A stretch of DNA of 64,000 bases from Actinomycetota bacterium (GCA_021323695.1 JAJPKN010000014.1:1-64000), one strand, 5' to 3'. Counted from the first letter of the stretch, positions 17,083 to 26,282 are shown. Made by a program: numbers and translations. Notes: generated by a model from the sequence alone, not told the origin.

Positions 17083-17925
17083 CTAGCGGCTCACGCTGAC
17101 GCCGACCAACCTCCCGATCAGGTAGGTGACACCAGCTGCGAGCATACTTACGGCCAGCTGCCGCAAGACGTTGCGTACCCGTGAACGGCCAGTGGCTTGG
17201 GACAGGACAAGGCCGATGGCGACCGCGGTGACAGCAGCCAGCACCAATGAAGCCGCAATGGCGGGGTTGCCGGCCACGAACAGCCAGGGGACCAGGGGTA
17301 CGGCCGCACCCACGGCAAAGCTGGCGAGGGAGGACACAGCCGCCAGGTAGGGGGAGCCCATGGAGCGCTGGTCGATCCCGAGCTCCTCGCGCGCGTGCAC
17401 CTCCAAGGCCAGCTCAGGTGTCTTCATCATCTCCTGGGCCAGGTACCGGGCGGCTTCTGCGGGCAACCCGCGTTGCTGGTAGAGCGCGGCCAGCTCCTCG
17501 CGTTCTGCTTCAGGCGCTTCGGTGAGGGCCTGGCGTTCGATGTCGAGCTCCCGGGCCAGGAGCTCCCTCTGGGCCGAAACGGACACGAACTCGCCTGCGG
17601 CCATGGAGAAGGCACCGGCGAGCAGGCCCGAGATGCCGGCTAGGCGGACGTAGCTGGGGCCGGGCTGGGCACCCGCCACGCCGAGGATGAGAGACACGTT
17701 GGTGACCAAGCCATCGCTTATGCCGAACACCGCTGCCCGCGCGGCTCCTCCCTGCACGTTGCGGTGGTGGTGCTCGAACTCCTGGTGCATCTCGACGCTG
17801 GGCCCAGCCTCTGGGGGAGCCCCAGCGCGCCAGTGGCCAAGCACCCACTTCCCGCCAACGACGCGGCCCACCAGGGAGATGTGGCGACGAGAGGGGCCAC
17901 GAACTGACTTAGGTTGGAGGTACAT
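17083..17925 (-). CDS. VIT1/CCC1-family iron/manganese transporter
   Basis: Up to 280 residues. The VIT1 core starts at HHHRNVQGGAARAAVFGISDGLVTNVSLILGVAGA and includes SMAAGEFVSVSAQRELLARELDIE with the metal-binding Glu helix. Five membrane helices are expected, with a cytosolic loop between the second and third. Members export Fe2+ or Mn2+. The 45 residues ahead of Met46 (ATG 17790) are not part of the family core, so the start could be 17790, but no good Shine-Dalgarno sequence decides it. Confidence 0.88.
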   Translation of the reverse strand: MYLQPKSVRGPSRRHISLVGRVVGGKWVLGHWRAGAPPEAGPSVEMHQEFEHHHRNVQGGAARAAVFGISDGLVTNVSLILGVAGAQPGPSYVRLAGISGLLAGAFSMAAGEFVSVSAQRELLARELDIERQALTEAPEAEREELAALYQQRGLPAEAARYLAQEMMKTPELALEVHAREELGIDQRSMGSPYLAAVSSLASFAVGAAVPLVPWLFVAGNPAIAASLVLAAVTAVAIGLVLSQATGRSRVRNVLRQLAVSMLAAGVTYLIGRLVGVSVSR

Positions 17926-17934
17926 GTGAGGCTG

Positions 17935-18963
17935 TCACAATACAGAAGCCACCGCTATAAGGTTGAAGAGACTATGAGCTATCATGCCAGGCGCCAGGCG
18001 CCCGGTCATGTACGCAGCGTAACCCAGCACCACTCCGAAGCCGAACACGGCGAGGACCACCGAGACATTACCCAGTGTGGTGCTCGACTCCCCTAAGTGG
18101 GCAAGGCTGAAAAGTGCTGCCTGCAGCCAGACGGCGCCGTGCCCGCCAAAGCGTGCTCGCAGGGCACACAGAAGGTAGCCACGGAAAAAGACCTCTTCGA
18201 ACAACGGCGCGCCCAAGCTCACGACCAGGGAGACGACTACAAAGCCGGTCTGGTCACCTTTTTGTTGGGTCAGGATCTGGGTATTCGTCCCCTGGAACGA
18301 CGTGTGCGCGAACGCTGCCAGCACCGCGTAGGAGGCGGCCAAGCCAGCCCCGAGCGTCACCAGGCCCCACAGCAGGTCGACCGGTCGACCAGACAGCCCG
18401 TAGTCCTGCCTCATGTTGGCGCTGCCGTAGCGGCGGGACACGAACACCGCCGTCCCCGCCATAGCCACCCACAGCCCTGCTTCGCTCAGCAGGTCGGACA
18501 GGGCAGCCGGGTGCTGGGCCAGGGCTGCCTGGGGCTCGCCGCTCAGCGCCTGGCCTACCACCGCTCCCAAGGTCCCCAAGACCAACCCGACCAGGGCCCC
18601 CGGTACAGCCCACCAAGCAGACCTGGCTGGCACTCCGGCGGGGCGTTGCCTGGGGCCCGGGGCACCCGGCGGGCCGTCCGGTGGCGGGCCGGGCGAAGGT
18701 CGCACCAACCCCCGGGGCTCCTCCCCGGGGGGCACATGGGCCCCGGCCCGGCCCTCCTCAGGACCGGCACCATGTGCCGGCCAGGGCATCGACGGCCACG
18801 GCACAGACGGCCACGGCACCGGCCCCCCCGGCACCTGGCCCCATACCTCGCTGGCACAGGCGAGCGGCAAGCGCCCGGGAAAGGGCATGGCCCACCCGGA
18901 CGGTGACCCTGGCACCGGCCTACCCGTCAGCACTGGCCCGCTCGGGCGGCGAGGCACAGCCAT
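17935..18963 (-). CDS. CPBP-family intramembrane metalloprotease
   Basis: A 342-residue protein. The first 120 residues are Pro/Gly-rich and likely cytosolic; the rest is a multi-helix CPBP (CAAX protease/bacteriocin-processing) domain with EEVFFRGYL (EExxxR), FSLAH and the C-terminal HSLFN motif, the predicted Glu/His/Asn active site. The substrate is unknown. It is divergent from rpmH, with 225 bp between them that must hold both promoters. A TTTTTTAACTACTCT stretch at about 19038-19051 is the most AT-rich part. Confidence 0.87.
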   Translation of the reverse strand: MAVPRRPSGPVLTGRPVPGSPSGWAMPFPGRLPLACASEVWGQVPGGPVPWPSVPWPSMPWPAHGAGPEEGRAGAHVPPGEEPRGLVRPSPGPPPDGPPGAPGPRQRPAGVPARSAWWAVPGALVGLVLGTLGAVVGQALSGEPQAALAQHPAALSDLLSEAGLWVAMAGTAVFVSRRYGSANMRQDYGLSGRPVDLLWGLVTLGAGLAASYAVLAAFAHTSFQGTNTQILTQQKGDQTGFVVVSLVVSLGAPLFEEVFFRGYLLCALRARFGGHGAVWLQAALFSLAHLGESSTTLGNVSVVLAVFGFGVVLGYAAYMTGRLAPGMIAHSLFNLIAVASVL

Positions 18964-19188
18964 AGCCTCTGACCGTACTAGGGCAGCGGCGCATATGGGG
19001 TGGCCGGCCCGGCGGGCCCGCTGGCACCTAGTTCTCTTTTTTAACTACTCTGGAGGCAACGCCCCAGGCTTTTCCGGCCGGTGCCACCAGCCCAACCGTC
19101 CTTGTCGGCTCACTCAGCGGTGCGCCGCGGGGCCTAGAGCACCCGCCCCAGGCCTGGTCGCGTGGCCATCGCAACCAGGAGGCAATGA

Positions 19189-19323
19189 GTGAAGCGCACT
19201 TTCCAGCCCCACAACCGGCGTCGGGCCAAGCGCCACGGTTTTCGCCACCGCATGGCAACCAGGGCCGGTCGGGCAGTCCTCAAGGCACGCCGGCTGAAGG
19301 GCCGGCACCGCCTCGCGGTTTGA
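19189..19323 (+). CDS. rpmH: 50S ribosomal protein bL34
   Basis: A 44-residue highly basic protein, [18 protein letters not shown] onward, ending LKGRHRLAV: a full-length canonical bL34. The GTG start at 19189 has AGGAGG at 19177-19182, 6 nt upstream. It heads the rpmH-rnpA-yidD-yidC-jag-rsmG cluster. Its stop overlaps a TTG of rnpA, and an ATG of the rnpA frame lies 4 nt upstream of its own start, so rpmH may be wholly nested inside rnpA. Confidence 0.97.
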   Translation: MKRTFQPHNRRRAKRHGFRHRMATRAGRAVLKARRLKGRHRLAV

Positions 19324-19727
19324 TATGGCGCGTAAGGGGGCGCTCGAACTTCGAGGCGCTACGCCGAGCGAGGACGGTGCGCTCCGGCCCGCTGGCCGTC
19401 TCTTGGTGCCCAACCTCAGCCTTGTGCCCGGCCGCCTGGGCCTTCAGCACCAGCAAGCGGGTAGGCAACGCCGTGGCTCGCAACCGCCTGCGCCGGAGGC
19501 TGCGCGAAGCCGCACGGGCGCTGGCGGAGGTGCCGGGCGGCAACTACCTGGTGCGCGCCCAGCCATCGGCAACTTCACTGCCCGTCGCCGCCCTGCAGGA
19601 CCACTTGGCCCGGGCCGTGAGGGCGCTGGTGAGGGGCTCACCGCCACCGAGCGCAGCCCGTTCGCCCAGCCACCACCGGGCCACCAAGGACCTAGGGCCA
19701 CGAGACGACCAGCCACGAAGCAACTAG
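19320..19727 (+). CDS. rnpA: RNase P protein component
   Basis: From TTG 19320 the protein has about 135 residues and starts [17 protein letters not shown]. The RNR motif ([18 protein letters not shown]) binds RNase P RNA. It is the protein subunit for tRNA 5' maturation. The TTG overlaps the rpmH stop by 4 nt (TTGA). The same frame stays open upstream through all of rpmH to ATG 19185, which would give a 180-residue protein with a Pro/Gly/Arg-rich extension, as in Thermus. Which start is used cannot be told from sequence alone. Confidence 0.9.
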   Translation: MIWRVRGRSNFEALRRARTVRSGPLAVSWCPTSALCPAAWAFSTSKRVGNAVARNRLRRRLREAARALAEVPGGNYLVRAQPSATSLPVAALQDHLARAVRALVRGSPPPSAARSPSHHRATKDLGPRDDQPRSN

Positions 19728-19783
19728 CCGTGGCAGCCCCCGCCCTCGGCCAGCCAAGAGGCGGCCAGCCAAGGCGCCCCGGC

Positions 19784-20053
19784 GTGGCTGTCAAGGCGCT
19801 CACCACGGCCATCTCCCTGTACCAGTACGCAACTGCTCATCGGTCCCCGTCCTGCCGCTTCGTCCCGTCCTGCTCCGAGTACGCCCGAGAAGCATTGGAG
19901 CGCTTTGGTGCCGCCCGAGGCACTGCTCTCGCGTTGCGCCGCCTCGGGCGGTGCCGACCGGGAGGGGGCTTCGGCTATGACCCGGTGCCAGACGAGCCAG
20001 CGCCCAAGGCCCGTGGCCCTGCGCAGGGGGGCAAGGAGCAGCTCCGGCCATGA
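19784..20053 (+). CDS. yidD: membrane protein insertion efficiency factor YidD
   Basis: An 89-residue protein with the YidD core [28 protein letters not shown] and [17 protein letters not shown] (three conserved Cys). It is membrane-associated and aids insertion alongside YidC. I chose GTG 19784, which gives the usual family length; an earlier GTG at 19730 would add 18 unconserved residues. It overlaps yidC by 4 nt. Confidence 0.88.
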   Translation: MAVKALTTAISLYQYATAHRSPSCRFVPSCSEYAREALERFGAARGTALALRRLGRCRPGGGFGYDPVPDEPAPKARGPAQGGKEQLRP

Positions 20054-21087
20054 CCGCGCTGTACAACTTGGTCGGGTGGATCCTGGCCGGCTTCTACGCC
20101 TTGGTGCCCAACTACGCGGTGGCCATCATCCTGCTCGGCATAACCTTCATGGCCCTCGTGGTGCCGTTCACTTTGAAGTCCACCCGGTCCATGCTGGCCA
20201 TGCAGAAGCTTCAGCCGAAGGTGAAGCAGCTGCAAGAGCAGCACCGCAACGACAAGCTCGCCTTCAACCAAGCGGTAACCGACTTGTACAAGCAGGAAGG
20301 GGTCAACCCTCTCGGCGGGTGCCTGCCCTCCCTGATACCGATGCCGCTCTTGTACGTCCTGTACCGAGTCATCCTGGGCCTGAGCAACAAGTCCAAGACG
20401 TGCCCCGGCTCCCCGCCGACCAAGGTTGCCCGGGCCTGCCCGCTGTACCTCGACCATCACACCCACATGTACAAGGACCTGATGGCGAGCGCGGCCCAGC
20501 ACCCTGGGCAGGGTGCCACCATCCACGCCTTCGGCATCGACCTGGCCGAGAGCGCTTGGACCGCCATCACCAAGAACCTGGGCCTGGCAGAGATCTTCGG
20601 GTCGTTGTTCTTGTTGCTGGTCATGATCGCCGCCAACTACTACCAGCAGGTCCAGATCACCAACCTCAACCCGATGGCGCGCCAGAGCCAGCAGGCCAAC
20701 TCGCAGCTGAAGTTCATGCGCCTGTTCCCGATCATCTTCGGCGTCATATCCATCCGCTTTGCCTCGGCCCTCGTGCTCTACTACGCGGTGTCGGCGCTGT
20801 TCCGAGTTGGCCAGCAGTGGGCGATGTACCGGTTCGACCCCAAAGTGAAGGCACTGGTGGCCGAGGACATCGGGGTAGTGGAGGCCCGCTTCTCCGAAAT
20901 AGAGCACCAACCCGCCAAGGCACTGGCAGAGACCAGGCGCAACGGCACCCGGGGTGGCCCGGGGCGCCTGCCCGAGAGGCCTCCTGCTGCGGTAGCCGGC
21001 CGCGGCCAGGCGCCGGCCCCCAGCACGTCAGGGCGGCCACCTGCCAAACGACCGGGTGGCCACAACCGCAAACGCAAGAGGCGTTGA
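20050..21087 (+). CDS. yidC: membrane protein insertase YidC/Oxa1
   Basis: A 345-residue Gram-positive-type YidC without the large periplasmic domain. It has the Oxa1 core with [20 protein letters not shown], a long cytosolic hairpin ([18 protein letters not shown]) and [20 protein letters not shown]. The basic C-terminus ([13 protein letters not shown]) probably contacts the ribosome. ATG 20050 overlaps the yidD stop (ATGA), and jag starts 2 nt after the stop. Confidence 0.94.
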   Translation: MTALYNLVGWILAGFYALVPNYAVAIILLGITFMALVVPFTLKSTRSMLAMQKLQPKVKQLQEQHRNDKLAFNQAVTDLYKQEGVNPLGGCLPSLIPMPLLYVLYRVILGLSNKSKTCPGSPPTKVARACPLYLDHHTHMYKDLMASAAQHPGQGATIHAFGIDLAESAWTAITKNLGLAEIFGSLFLLLVMIAANYYQQVQITNLNPMARQSQQANSQLKFMRLFPIIFGVISIRFASALVLYYAVSALFRVGQQWAMYRFDPKVKALVAEDIGVVEARFSEIEHQPAKALAETRRNGTRGGPGRLPERPPAAVAGRGQAPAPSTSGRPPAKRPGGHNRKRKRR

Positions 21088-21089
21088 CC

Positions 21090-22043
21090 ATGGAGTGGGT
21101 CGAGACGACCGGCCACACGGTCGAAGAAGCCAAGAAGTACGCCTTGGAGCAGTTGGGCGTCGGTGAAAGCGACGCCGAGGTGGAGGTGCTGGCCGAACCC
21201 AAGACCGGGCTGTTCGGGCGCTTGAAGGAAGAGGCCAGGGTGCGGGCCCGGGTACGGCCGCGGTACCCACGGGCAAAGGCTGACCGGCGGGAGCGCCGGC
21301 GCCGTCCCGGTGGCGGTGCCGCATCCTCGCCCGAGGGAGCTGCCGCGGCTTCATCTCCACCTGCAGCTCCTTCCCCAACTGAAGGCCCCGCCGAGGGCAA
21401 CGAGCGGGCCAACGGCACAGCCGGGCCCGCTCAGCCGGGACAGCCTGGCCGCCGGCGGGCCCGGCGCTCGGGCCCGTCGGCCAAGGAAGGCTCAGCTGCC
21501 GGCTTGGGCAGGCCGGCCAACTGGGGGGGAGCCGCGGGCAACCAGGCCGAGCGTGCTCAGGAGTTCTTGAAAGGGCTCCTGGCCGAACTGGGGGTAGAGG
21601 CGACGGTGGAGGCCCACCAGGTGCCAGACGACAGCATCGAGCTGTCCGTCGAAGGTGCTGACCTCGGCCCCTTCATCGGGCCAAAAGGAGCAACCCTGCT
21701 GGCGCTCCAGGAGCTCACCCGCACCATCGCCCAGAGGCACGCCGACCACGACGGCCCGAGGCTGGTCCTGGACATCAACGGTTACCGTAAGCGCCGTCAA
21801 GAGGCACTGGTCCGCTTCGTGCACAAGGTCGCTGAGCAGGTGCGGGCGACCAACAGCAGGCACGCGCTCGAGCCCATGAACGCGGCGGACCGCAAGATCG
21901 TGCACGACGCGGTCAACTCAATCCCTGGGGTGACCACGGTCTCGGAGGGCGAAGACCCCTACCGCAGGGTGGTGCTGGTGCCCGCCGGCGATGCTGACCC
22001 CTTGGGCTCTGCAGCCGCACCCCCACCAAACCAGGGGGAGTGA
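21090..22043 (+). CDS. jag: KH/R3H RNA-binding protein Jag (KhpB-like)
   Basis: A 317-residue protein: Jag-N domain (1-55, TGHTVEEAKKYALEQLGVG, EPKTGLFGRLKEEARV), a long disordered Ala/Pro/Arg-rich linker, a KH domain with GPFIGPKGATL, and a C-terminal R3H domain with NSRHALEPMNAADRKIVHDA. It binds RNA and influences division and envelope genes in other bacteria. It sits between yidC and rsmG as is usual; its stop overlaps the rsmG start. Confidence 0.92.
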   Translation: MEWVETTGHTVEEAKKYALEQLGVGESDAEVEVLAEPKTGLFGRLKEEARVRARVRPRYPRAKADRRERRRRPGGGAASSPEGAAAASSPPAAPSPTEGPAEGNERANGTAGPAQPGQPGRRRARRSGPSAKEGSAAGLGRPANWGGAAGNQAERAQEFLKGLLAELGVEATVEAHQVPDDSIELSVEGADLGPFIGPKGATLLALQELTRTIAQRHADHDGPRLVLDINGYRKRRQEALVRFVHKVAEQVRATNSRHALEPMNAADRKIVHDAVNSIPGVTTVSEGEDPYRRVVLVPAGDADPLGSAAAPPPNQGE

Positions 22044-22711
22044 GCACCACAGGTCCCCTGGGCCAACGGGCGGAGGCCGTCGCGCGGCTCCTCGGCCCGC
22101 ACTTCCGCCGGGCACAAGAGCTTGGCCTGTTGGGCCCTGCCCCGGTCACCACCCAGGTTTGGCGAAGCCTGGCCTTTGCTGCGGTTGCCGCACAACCACC
22201 TCAGCACCTGGCCATCGACCTCGGGAGTGGCGCAGGGCTGCCTGGCCTAGTACTGGCCTCTGTGTGGCCGCAGGCCAAGTGGCTCCTGGTCGACAGCAAC
22301 CAGCGCCGCGCTCGCTGGCTGGAGGGGACGATCACGGCCCTGGGCTGGTCGGCTCGGGTCAGTGCCGTGTGCGAGCGGGCCGAGATCTTGGGCCGCGGCC
22401 ATTTGCGGGCGCAGGCCGACCTCGTCACCGCCCGTGGCTTTGGCCCGCCCGGGGCTACCGCGGAATGCGCTGCGCCCTTCCTCATGGCCGGAGGCCACCT
22501 TTTGGTGGCAGACCCACCGGCGAGCACCGTGGCCGCGTCCTGCCGGTGGCCCGAAGAGGGTTTGGCCCGCTTGGGGCTGAAATGGCAGGCGACGCAGGTC
22601 GTCGCGACTCAGGCTGGGCCCACTACCATCACCTCGGTCATTGCCCTGGCACTGTGCCCGGATGGCTACCCACGCAGGAACGGTGCCCCGGCCAAGAGGC
22701 CTCTGTTCTGA
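22040..22711 (+). CDS. rsmG: 16S rRNA (guanine-N7)-methyltransferase RsmG
   Basis: A 223-residue SAM-dependent methyltransferase with motif I AIDLGSGAGLPGLVLA and the following VDSNQRRARWLEG segment. It methylates G527 (E. coli numbering) of 16S rRNA. The GTG start overlaps the jag stop by 4 nt. A parS site follows 1 nt after its stop, before parA. Confidence 0.92.
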   Translation: MSTTGPLGQRAEAVARLLGPHFRRAQELGLLGPAPVTTQVWRSLAFAAVAAQPPQHLAIDLGSGAGLPGLVLASVWPQAKWLLVDSNQRRARWLEGTITALGWSARVSAVCERAEILGRGHLRAQADLVTARGFGPPGATAECAAPFLMAGGHLLVADPPASTVAASCRWPEEGLARLGLKWQATQVVATQAGPTTITSVIALALCPDGYPRRNGAPAKRPLF

Positions 22712-22712
22712 C

Positions 22713-22728
22713 TGTTCCACGTGGAACA
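22713..22728. promoter_or_regulatory. parS: parS centromere site
   Basis: A perfect 16-bp palindrome, TGTTCCACGTGGAACA, between rsmG and parA. It matches the conserved parS consensus TGTTTCACGTGAAACA at 14 of 16 positions, with compensating changes in both arms. ParB (encoded 1 kb downstream) would load here. I found no other convincing copy in the window. Confidence 0.9.
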
Positions 22729-22802
22729 TGGCCTAACCACCGGTCCCGAGCCCCAACTCCTGCTTGCTCCCCGGAACCCTTACGAGACAGGATGTTGACT
22801 GG

Positions 22803-23798
22803 ATGACCAGCCCAAGGCAACGCGTGAGCGAAGAACCGGTCGTTCAGCCTGACCACACTGATGGCCCTGTGGCCATGACGGGCGGCGTAGTGCCCACGCC
22901 AGCCACCCAACCACCCGAGCCGAACGGGGCCCCCCTGGGCGAGGGTGCTCCCCTAGCAGACGAACAGGCTGGGCCCAATGCCCCCACCCCGGATCTGGGC
23001 CCGCCGGGCAGCGCTCCTACCTTCAGCAGCCGCTCTCACCGGGTGCTGGCCATCGCCAACCAAAAGGGAGGAGTGGGCAAGACAACCACCGCAGTCAACC
23101 TGGGCGCGGCCCTGGCTGAGCTCGGCTACCGGGTCTTGGTCGTCGACCTCGACCCCCAGGGCAATGCCACCACGGGCCTGGGAGTGAACGCGCGCAACCT
23201 GGACACCTCCGTGTACGACGTCATCCTCCACGATGTCCCTATCGAAGACTGCATAGAACCAACGAGCTTGCGCAACCTCTTCCTGGTCCCGGCCACCATC
23301 GACCTGGCCGGCGCCGAGATCGAGCTAGTACCGGCCTTCAGCCGTGAGCTGCGCCTGAAGCGAGCCCTGGCCAGCGTGACCGAGGACTTCGACTACGTCC
23401 TTATCGACTGCCCCCCCTCCCTGGGCCTGTTGACGGTGAACGCCTTGGCTGCTGCGGGCGAGGTGGCGGTGCCCATCCAATGCGAGTACTACGCACTGGA
23501 GGGACTGGGCCAGCTGCTCCGGAACATCGAGCGGGTGCGGGCCAACCTCAACCCGGGCCTGAGCGTGAGCACGATCATCATGACCATGTACGACGCCCGT
23601 ACCCGCCTTGCCGAACAAGTCGTGGAAGAGGTGAGGAACCACTTCGGTGACCGCGTCTGCCGCAACGTAGTGCCCAGGACGGTGCGCATCTCTGAGGCTC
23701 CTTCCTTCGGGCAGCCAGTTATCTTGTTCGACCCAACTTCGCGAGGAGCCACTGCGTACCGGGAACTAGCTCGGGAGGTGAGCCGTGGCAAGGCGTAG
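22803..23798 (+). CDS. parA: chromosome partitioning ATPase ParA (Soj)
   Basis: About 331 residues. A Pro/Ala-rich, unconserved N-terminal extension of about 75 residues precedes the ParA core. The core has the deviant Walker A NQKGGVGKTTTAVNL, the Walker A' VVDLDPQGNATTG and the switch DYVLIDCPPSLGLL. With ParB and parS it segregates origins. ATG 22803 is used; a longer form from 22764 exists. Its end overlaps parB by 14 nt. Confidence 0.93.
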   Translation: MTSPRQRVSEEPVVQPDHTDGPVAMTGGVVPTPATQPPEPNGAPLGEGAPLADEQAGPNAPTPDLGPPGSAPTFSSRSHRVLAIANQKGGVGKTTTAVNLGAALAELGYRVLVVDLDPQGNATTGLGVNARNLDTSVYDVILHDVPIEDCIEPTSLRNLFLVPATIDLAGAEIELVPAFSRELRLKRALASVTEDFDYVLIDCPPSLGLLTVNALAAAGEVAVPIQCEYYALEGLGQLLRNIERVRANLNPGLSVSTIIMTMYDARTRLAEQVVEEVRNHFGDRVCRNVVPRTVRISEAPSFGQPVILFDPTSRGATAYRELAREVSRGKA

Positions 23799-24663
23799 CG
23801 GCCTAGGCCGGGGCCTCGGTGCGCTGATCCCCACTGAGGTCCTGAAGGACACCGAGGCGCTGATGACCGAAGTGGCCGTGACCGAGATCCACCCCAACCC
23901 CCGTCAACCGCGCAGCCACATCGACGAAGAGGGCTTGGCCGCACTGACGGCCTCTATCCGTGAAGTGGGGGTGCTCCAGCCCGTCCTGGTCAGGCGCACT
24001 GCGGAGGGGTCGTACGAACTGATAGCCGGCGAGCGGCGGTGGCGGGCAGCTCGGCGGGCAGGACTGGCGACGGTGCCTGCCATCATCCGTACGGCAAGCG
24101 ACAGCGAGTCCCTCGAGCACGCCCTTATTGAGAACCTCAACCGCGAAGACTTGTCCCCCCTCGAGGAGGCAGCTGCCTACCAGCAGTTGATCGAAGATTT
24201 CGGTCTCACCCACGAGCAACTGTCAGCGCGGGTGGGCAAAAGCCGCGTCTCCATCACCAATGCCCTGAGGCTGTTCCAGTTGCCACCATCGGTACAGCGG
24301 CTCATAGCCGACGGGCGGCTGAGCGCAGGTCATGCCCGGGCACTGTTGGGGACCCCAGACCGAAGCTTCCAGGAGGCGCTCGCCCGCCGCACGGCCACCG
24401 AGCAGCTCTCAGTACGTGCAGTTGAGGAAGCAGTGCGCCAGCACAACCAACTGAGCGCAGAGGAGGAGGCGGCCGCAAGCCCCAAGCGTCAGGCGCGCCT
24501 GCGGCCGCCTGGGATCTTGGAGCTCGAAGAGCTCTTGGCTGACCACCTGGGCACCCGGGTCAAGGTCGACATGGGAGCCAAGAAGGGTAAGGTCGTCATC
24601 GAGTTCGCCACCCTCGAGGACCTGGAGCGGATCTACAGGGCAATGACCGAGCCGAGCAGCTAG
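23785..24663 (+). CDS. parB: chromosome partitioning protein ParB (Spo0J)
   Basis: A 292-residue protein: N-terminal GLGRGLGALIP peptide for ParA contact, CTP-binding/arginine-patch segment (ELIAGERRWRAARRAGLATVPAII), HTH region (LTHEQLSARVGKSRVSITNALRLFQLP) and a C-terminal dimerisation domain. It binds the parS site 1 kb upstream and slides as a CTP clamp. The GTG start is inside the end of parA. Confidence 0.94.
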   Translation: MARRSGLGRGLGALIPTEVLKDTEALMTEVAVTEIHPNPRQPRSHIDEEGLAALTASIREVGVLQPVLVRRTAEGSYELIAGERRWRAARRAGLATVPAIIRTASDSESLEHALIENLNREDLSPLEEAAAYQQLIEDFGLTHEQLSARVGKSRVSITNALRLFQLPPSVQRLIADGRLSAGHARALLGTPDRSFQEALARRTATEQLSVRAVEEAVRQHNQLSAEEEAAASPKRQARLRPPGILELEELLADHLGTRVKVDMGAKKGKVVIEFATLEDLERIYRAMTEPSS

Positions 24664-24722
24664 AAGGTAACCCCGTGGTCAGGGACCTGTAACTCGCGGT
24701 TAAGAGTTGCCCAACCTACACC

Positions 24723-24755
24723 TCATCCACAGATTGTGCAAAAAGCTGTGGACAA
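24723..24755. promoter_or_regulatory. pair of inverted DnaA boxes downstream of parB
   Basis: TCATCCACA (24723-24731, + strand) and TTGTCCACA (minus strand, 24755-24747) face each other across 15 bp of AT-richer DNA. The second is an exact match to the actinobacterial DnaA-box consensus TT(G/A)TCCACA, the first an 8/9 match. It lies in the 107-bp gap between convergent parB and trxA, 21 kb from the dnaA-dnaN origin region. Confidence 0.6.
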
Positions 24756-24770
24756 GGCGGTGCGCGAGCC

Positions 24771-25097
24771 CTACAAGTGAGGGCTGATCTCCTGCAGGAG
24801 CTGGGCTTTGCCCTTGGCCCCAACGAGGCGCAGCTTGGGCTCTCCATCCTTGAACAAGATGAGGGTGGGGATGCTCATCACCCCGAAGCGGCGCACGGTC
24901 TCCAGGTTGTCGTCGACGTTCAACTTGCCGATCCGCAACCTGCCTTGCTGCTCCCGGGCGATCTCGTCCAAGACAGGCTCAATGACCTTGCAGGGCCCAC
25001 ACCACTCTGCCCAAAAGTCGACCAGCACGGGCTCGGTGGCCGACCCCACCTGCTCGTCAAAGGTCGAGTCCGTAAGGGTGGTGGTGAGCTTCGACAT
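24771..25097 (-). CDS. trxA: thioredoxin
   Basis: A 108-residue classical thioredoxin with WCGPC (C33, C36), the buried Asp (VLVDFW) and the cis-Pro loop (MSIPTLILF). It reduces protein disulfides using electrons from the thioredoxin reductase encoded upstream on the same strand. AAGGAAAGG precedes the ATG. Confidence 0.96.
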   Translation of the reverse strand: MSKLTTTLTDSTFDEQVGSATEPVLVDFWAEWCGPCKVIEPVLDEIAREQQGRLRIGKLNVDDNLETVRRFGVMSIPTLILFKDGEPKLRLVGAKGKAQLLQEISPHL

Positions 25098-25179
25098 GTC
25101 CTATATGGCCTTTCCTTGTCCGCGTGCGCCGGTCTCGGCTCACGACAGCTGCCTGCGCCACCCTAACAAACGCCTTGAG

Positions 25180-25210
25180 GGGCGCCCGGCATTCCGGGAA
25201 GCCGGCGCCC
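25180..25210 (-). terminator. strong hairpin between trxB and trxA
   Basis: GGGCGCCCGGC (25180-25190) can pair with GCCGGCGCCC (25201-25210), apart from one bulged base, around a 10-nt loop. It lies about 70 nt beyond the trxB stop on the minus strand. There is no clear U-tract, so it may terminate only partially or protect the RNA 3' end. Confidence 0.4.
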
Positions 25211-25281
25211 AGGGGAGCGGAGCGCGGCGACAATGACGCCGCCAAACGACGGTCCCGGCCCTTCGCCCACAGACCGTGGCC

Positions 25282-26265
25282 CTAACCCTGTGCCTCCAGC
25301 CAACGCTCGGCATCAAGAGCCGCCATGCACCCGCTGCCGGCCGCAGTGACCGCCTGGCGGTACCGGTGGTCCTGCAGGTCACCACAGGCGAACACGCCTT
25401 GCACGCTGGTCAGGGAAGTGCCCGGCTGGGTCACCACATAGCCACCTGCGTCCAGCTCTACCTGGCCCTTCACCACGTCTGAGTTCGGGGAGTGGCCAAT
25501 GGCCACGAAGAGGCCGGTCACCGCCAAGACCTGTTCCTGGCCGCTGGCCACGTCCCGCAACCGGACGCCCTCGACCTTGTCGGTACCCAGCACTTCTGTT
25601 ACCACGCTGTTCCACAGGAACCGGATCTTCGGGTTGGACACGGCACGGGACTGCATGATCTTCGACGCCCGCAGCTCCGCCCGGCGGTGGACTATGGTCA
25701 CCGTTTCCGCGAAGTGGGTGAGGAAGGTCGCCTCCTCCAGAGCGGAGTCACCCCCACCCACGACGGCGATGTGCTGGCCACGGAAGAAAAACCCGTCACA
25801 GGTGGCACAGGTGGAGACCCCGTGCCCCAACAGGCGGCTTTCTCCTGGCACGTCGAGCATCAACGACCGTGCCCCCATGGCCAGCACCACCGCCCGGGCC
25901 TTCACCTGGCGTTCCTCACCGGTGGAAGGATCCGGGTACCAAAGCGTGTGCGGGCCGCCGTCCTGCAGATCTGCACGCGTGACCTTGGCAGTCACCAGCT
26001 CGGCACCGAACCGCTCGGCTTGGGCCCGGATCTTCGCCATCAGGTCCGGCCCCAAGACCCCCTCGGGGAAACCGGGGAAGTTCTCCACCTCGGTCGTGAT
26101 CATGAGCTGGCCGCCGGGTTGGTCACCGGTCGAGGACGGTTCACCCTCGAGGACTATGGGCTTCAGGTTGGCGCGCGCCGTATAGAGGGCAGCCGTCAAC
26201 CCAGCGGGACCGGAACCGACCACGGCCACATTTCGGACGCCACCGGCTTCTCGCGTGCTTTCCAT
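25282..26265 (-). CDS. trxB: thioredoxin reductase (NADPH)
   Basis: About 327 residues: FAD-binding [16 protein letters not shown], redox-active CATC in [16 protein letters not shown]-binding [13 protein letters not shown] and the C-terminal FAD motif [15 protein letters not shown]. It transfers electrons from NADPH to thioredoxin. I chose ATG 26265 because a promoter/operator-like element lies immediately upstream; TTG 26277 would add four residues. Confidence 0.95.
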   Translation of the reverse strand: MESTREAGGVRNVAVVGSGPAGLTAALYTARANLKPIVLEGEPSSTGDQPGGQLMITTEVENFPGFPEGVLGPDLMAKIRAQAERFGAELVTAKVTRADLQDGGPHTLWYPDPSTGEERQVKARAVVLAMGARSLMLDVPGESRLLGHGVSTCATCDGFFFRGQHIAVVGGGDSALEEATFLTHFAETVTIVHRRAELRASKIMQSRAVSNPKIRFLWNSVVTEVLGTDKVEGVRLRDVASGQEQVLAVTGLFVAIGHSPNSDVVKGQVELDAGGYVVTQPGTSLTSVQGVFACGDLQDHRYRQAVTAAGSGCMAALDAERWLEAQG

Positions 26266-26282
26266 GCCCGTGTTCAACCCCT

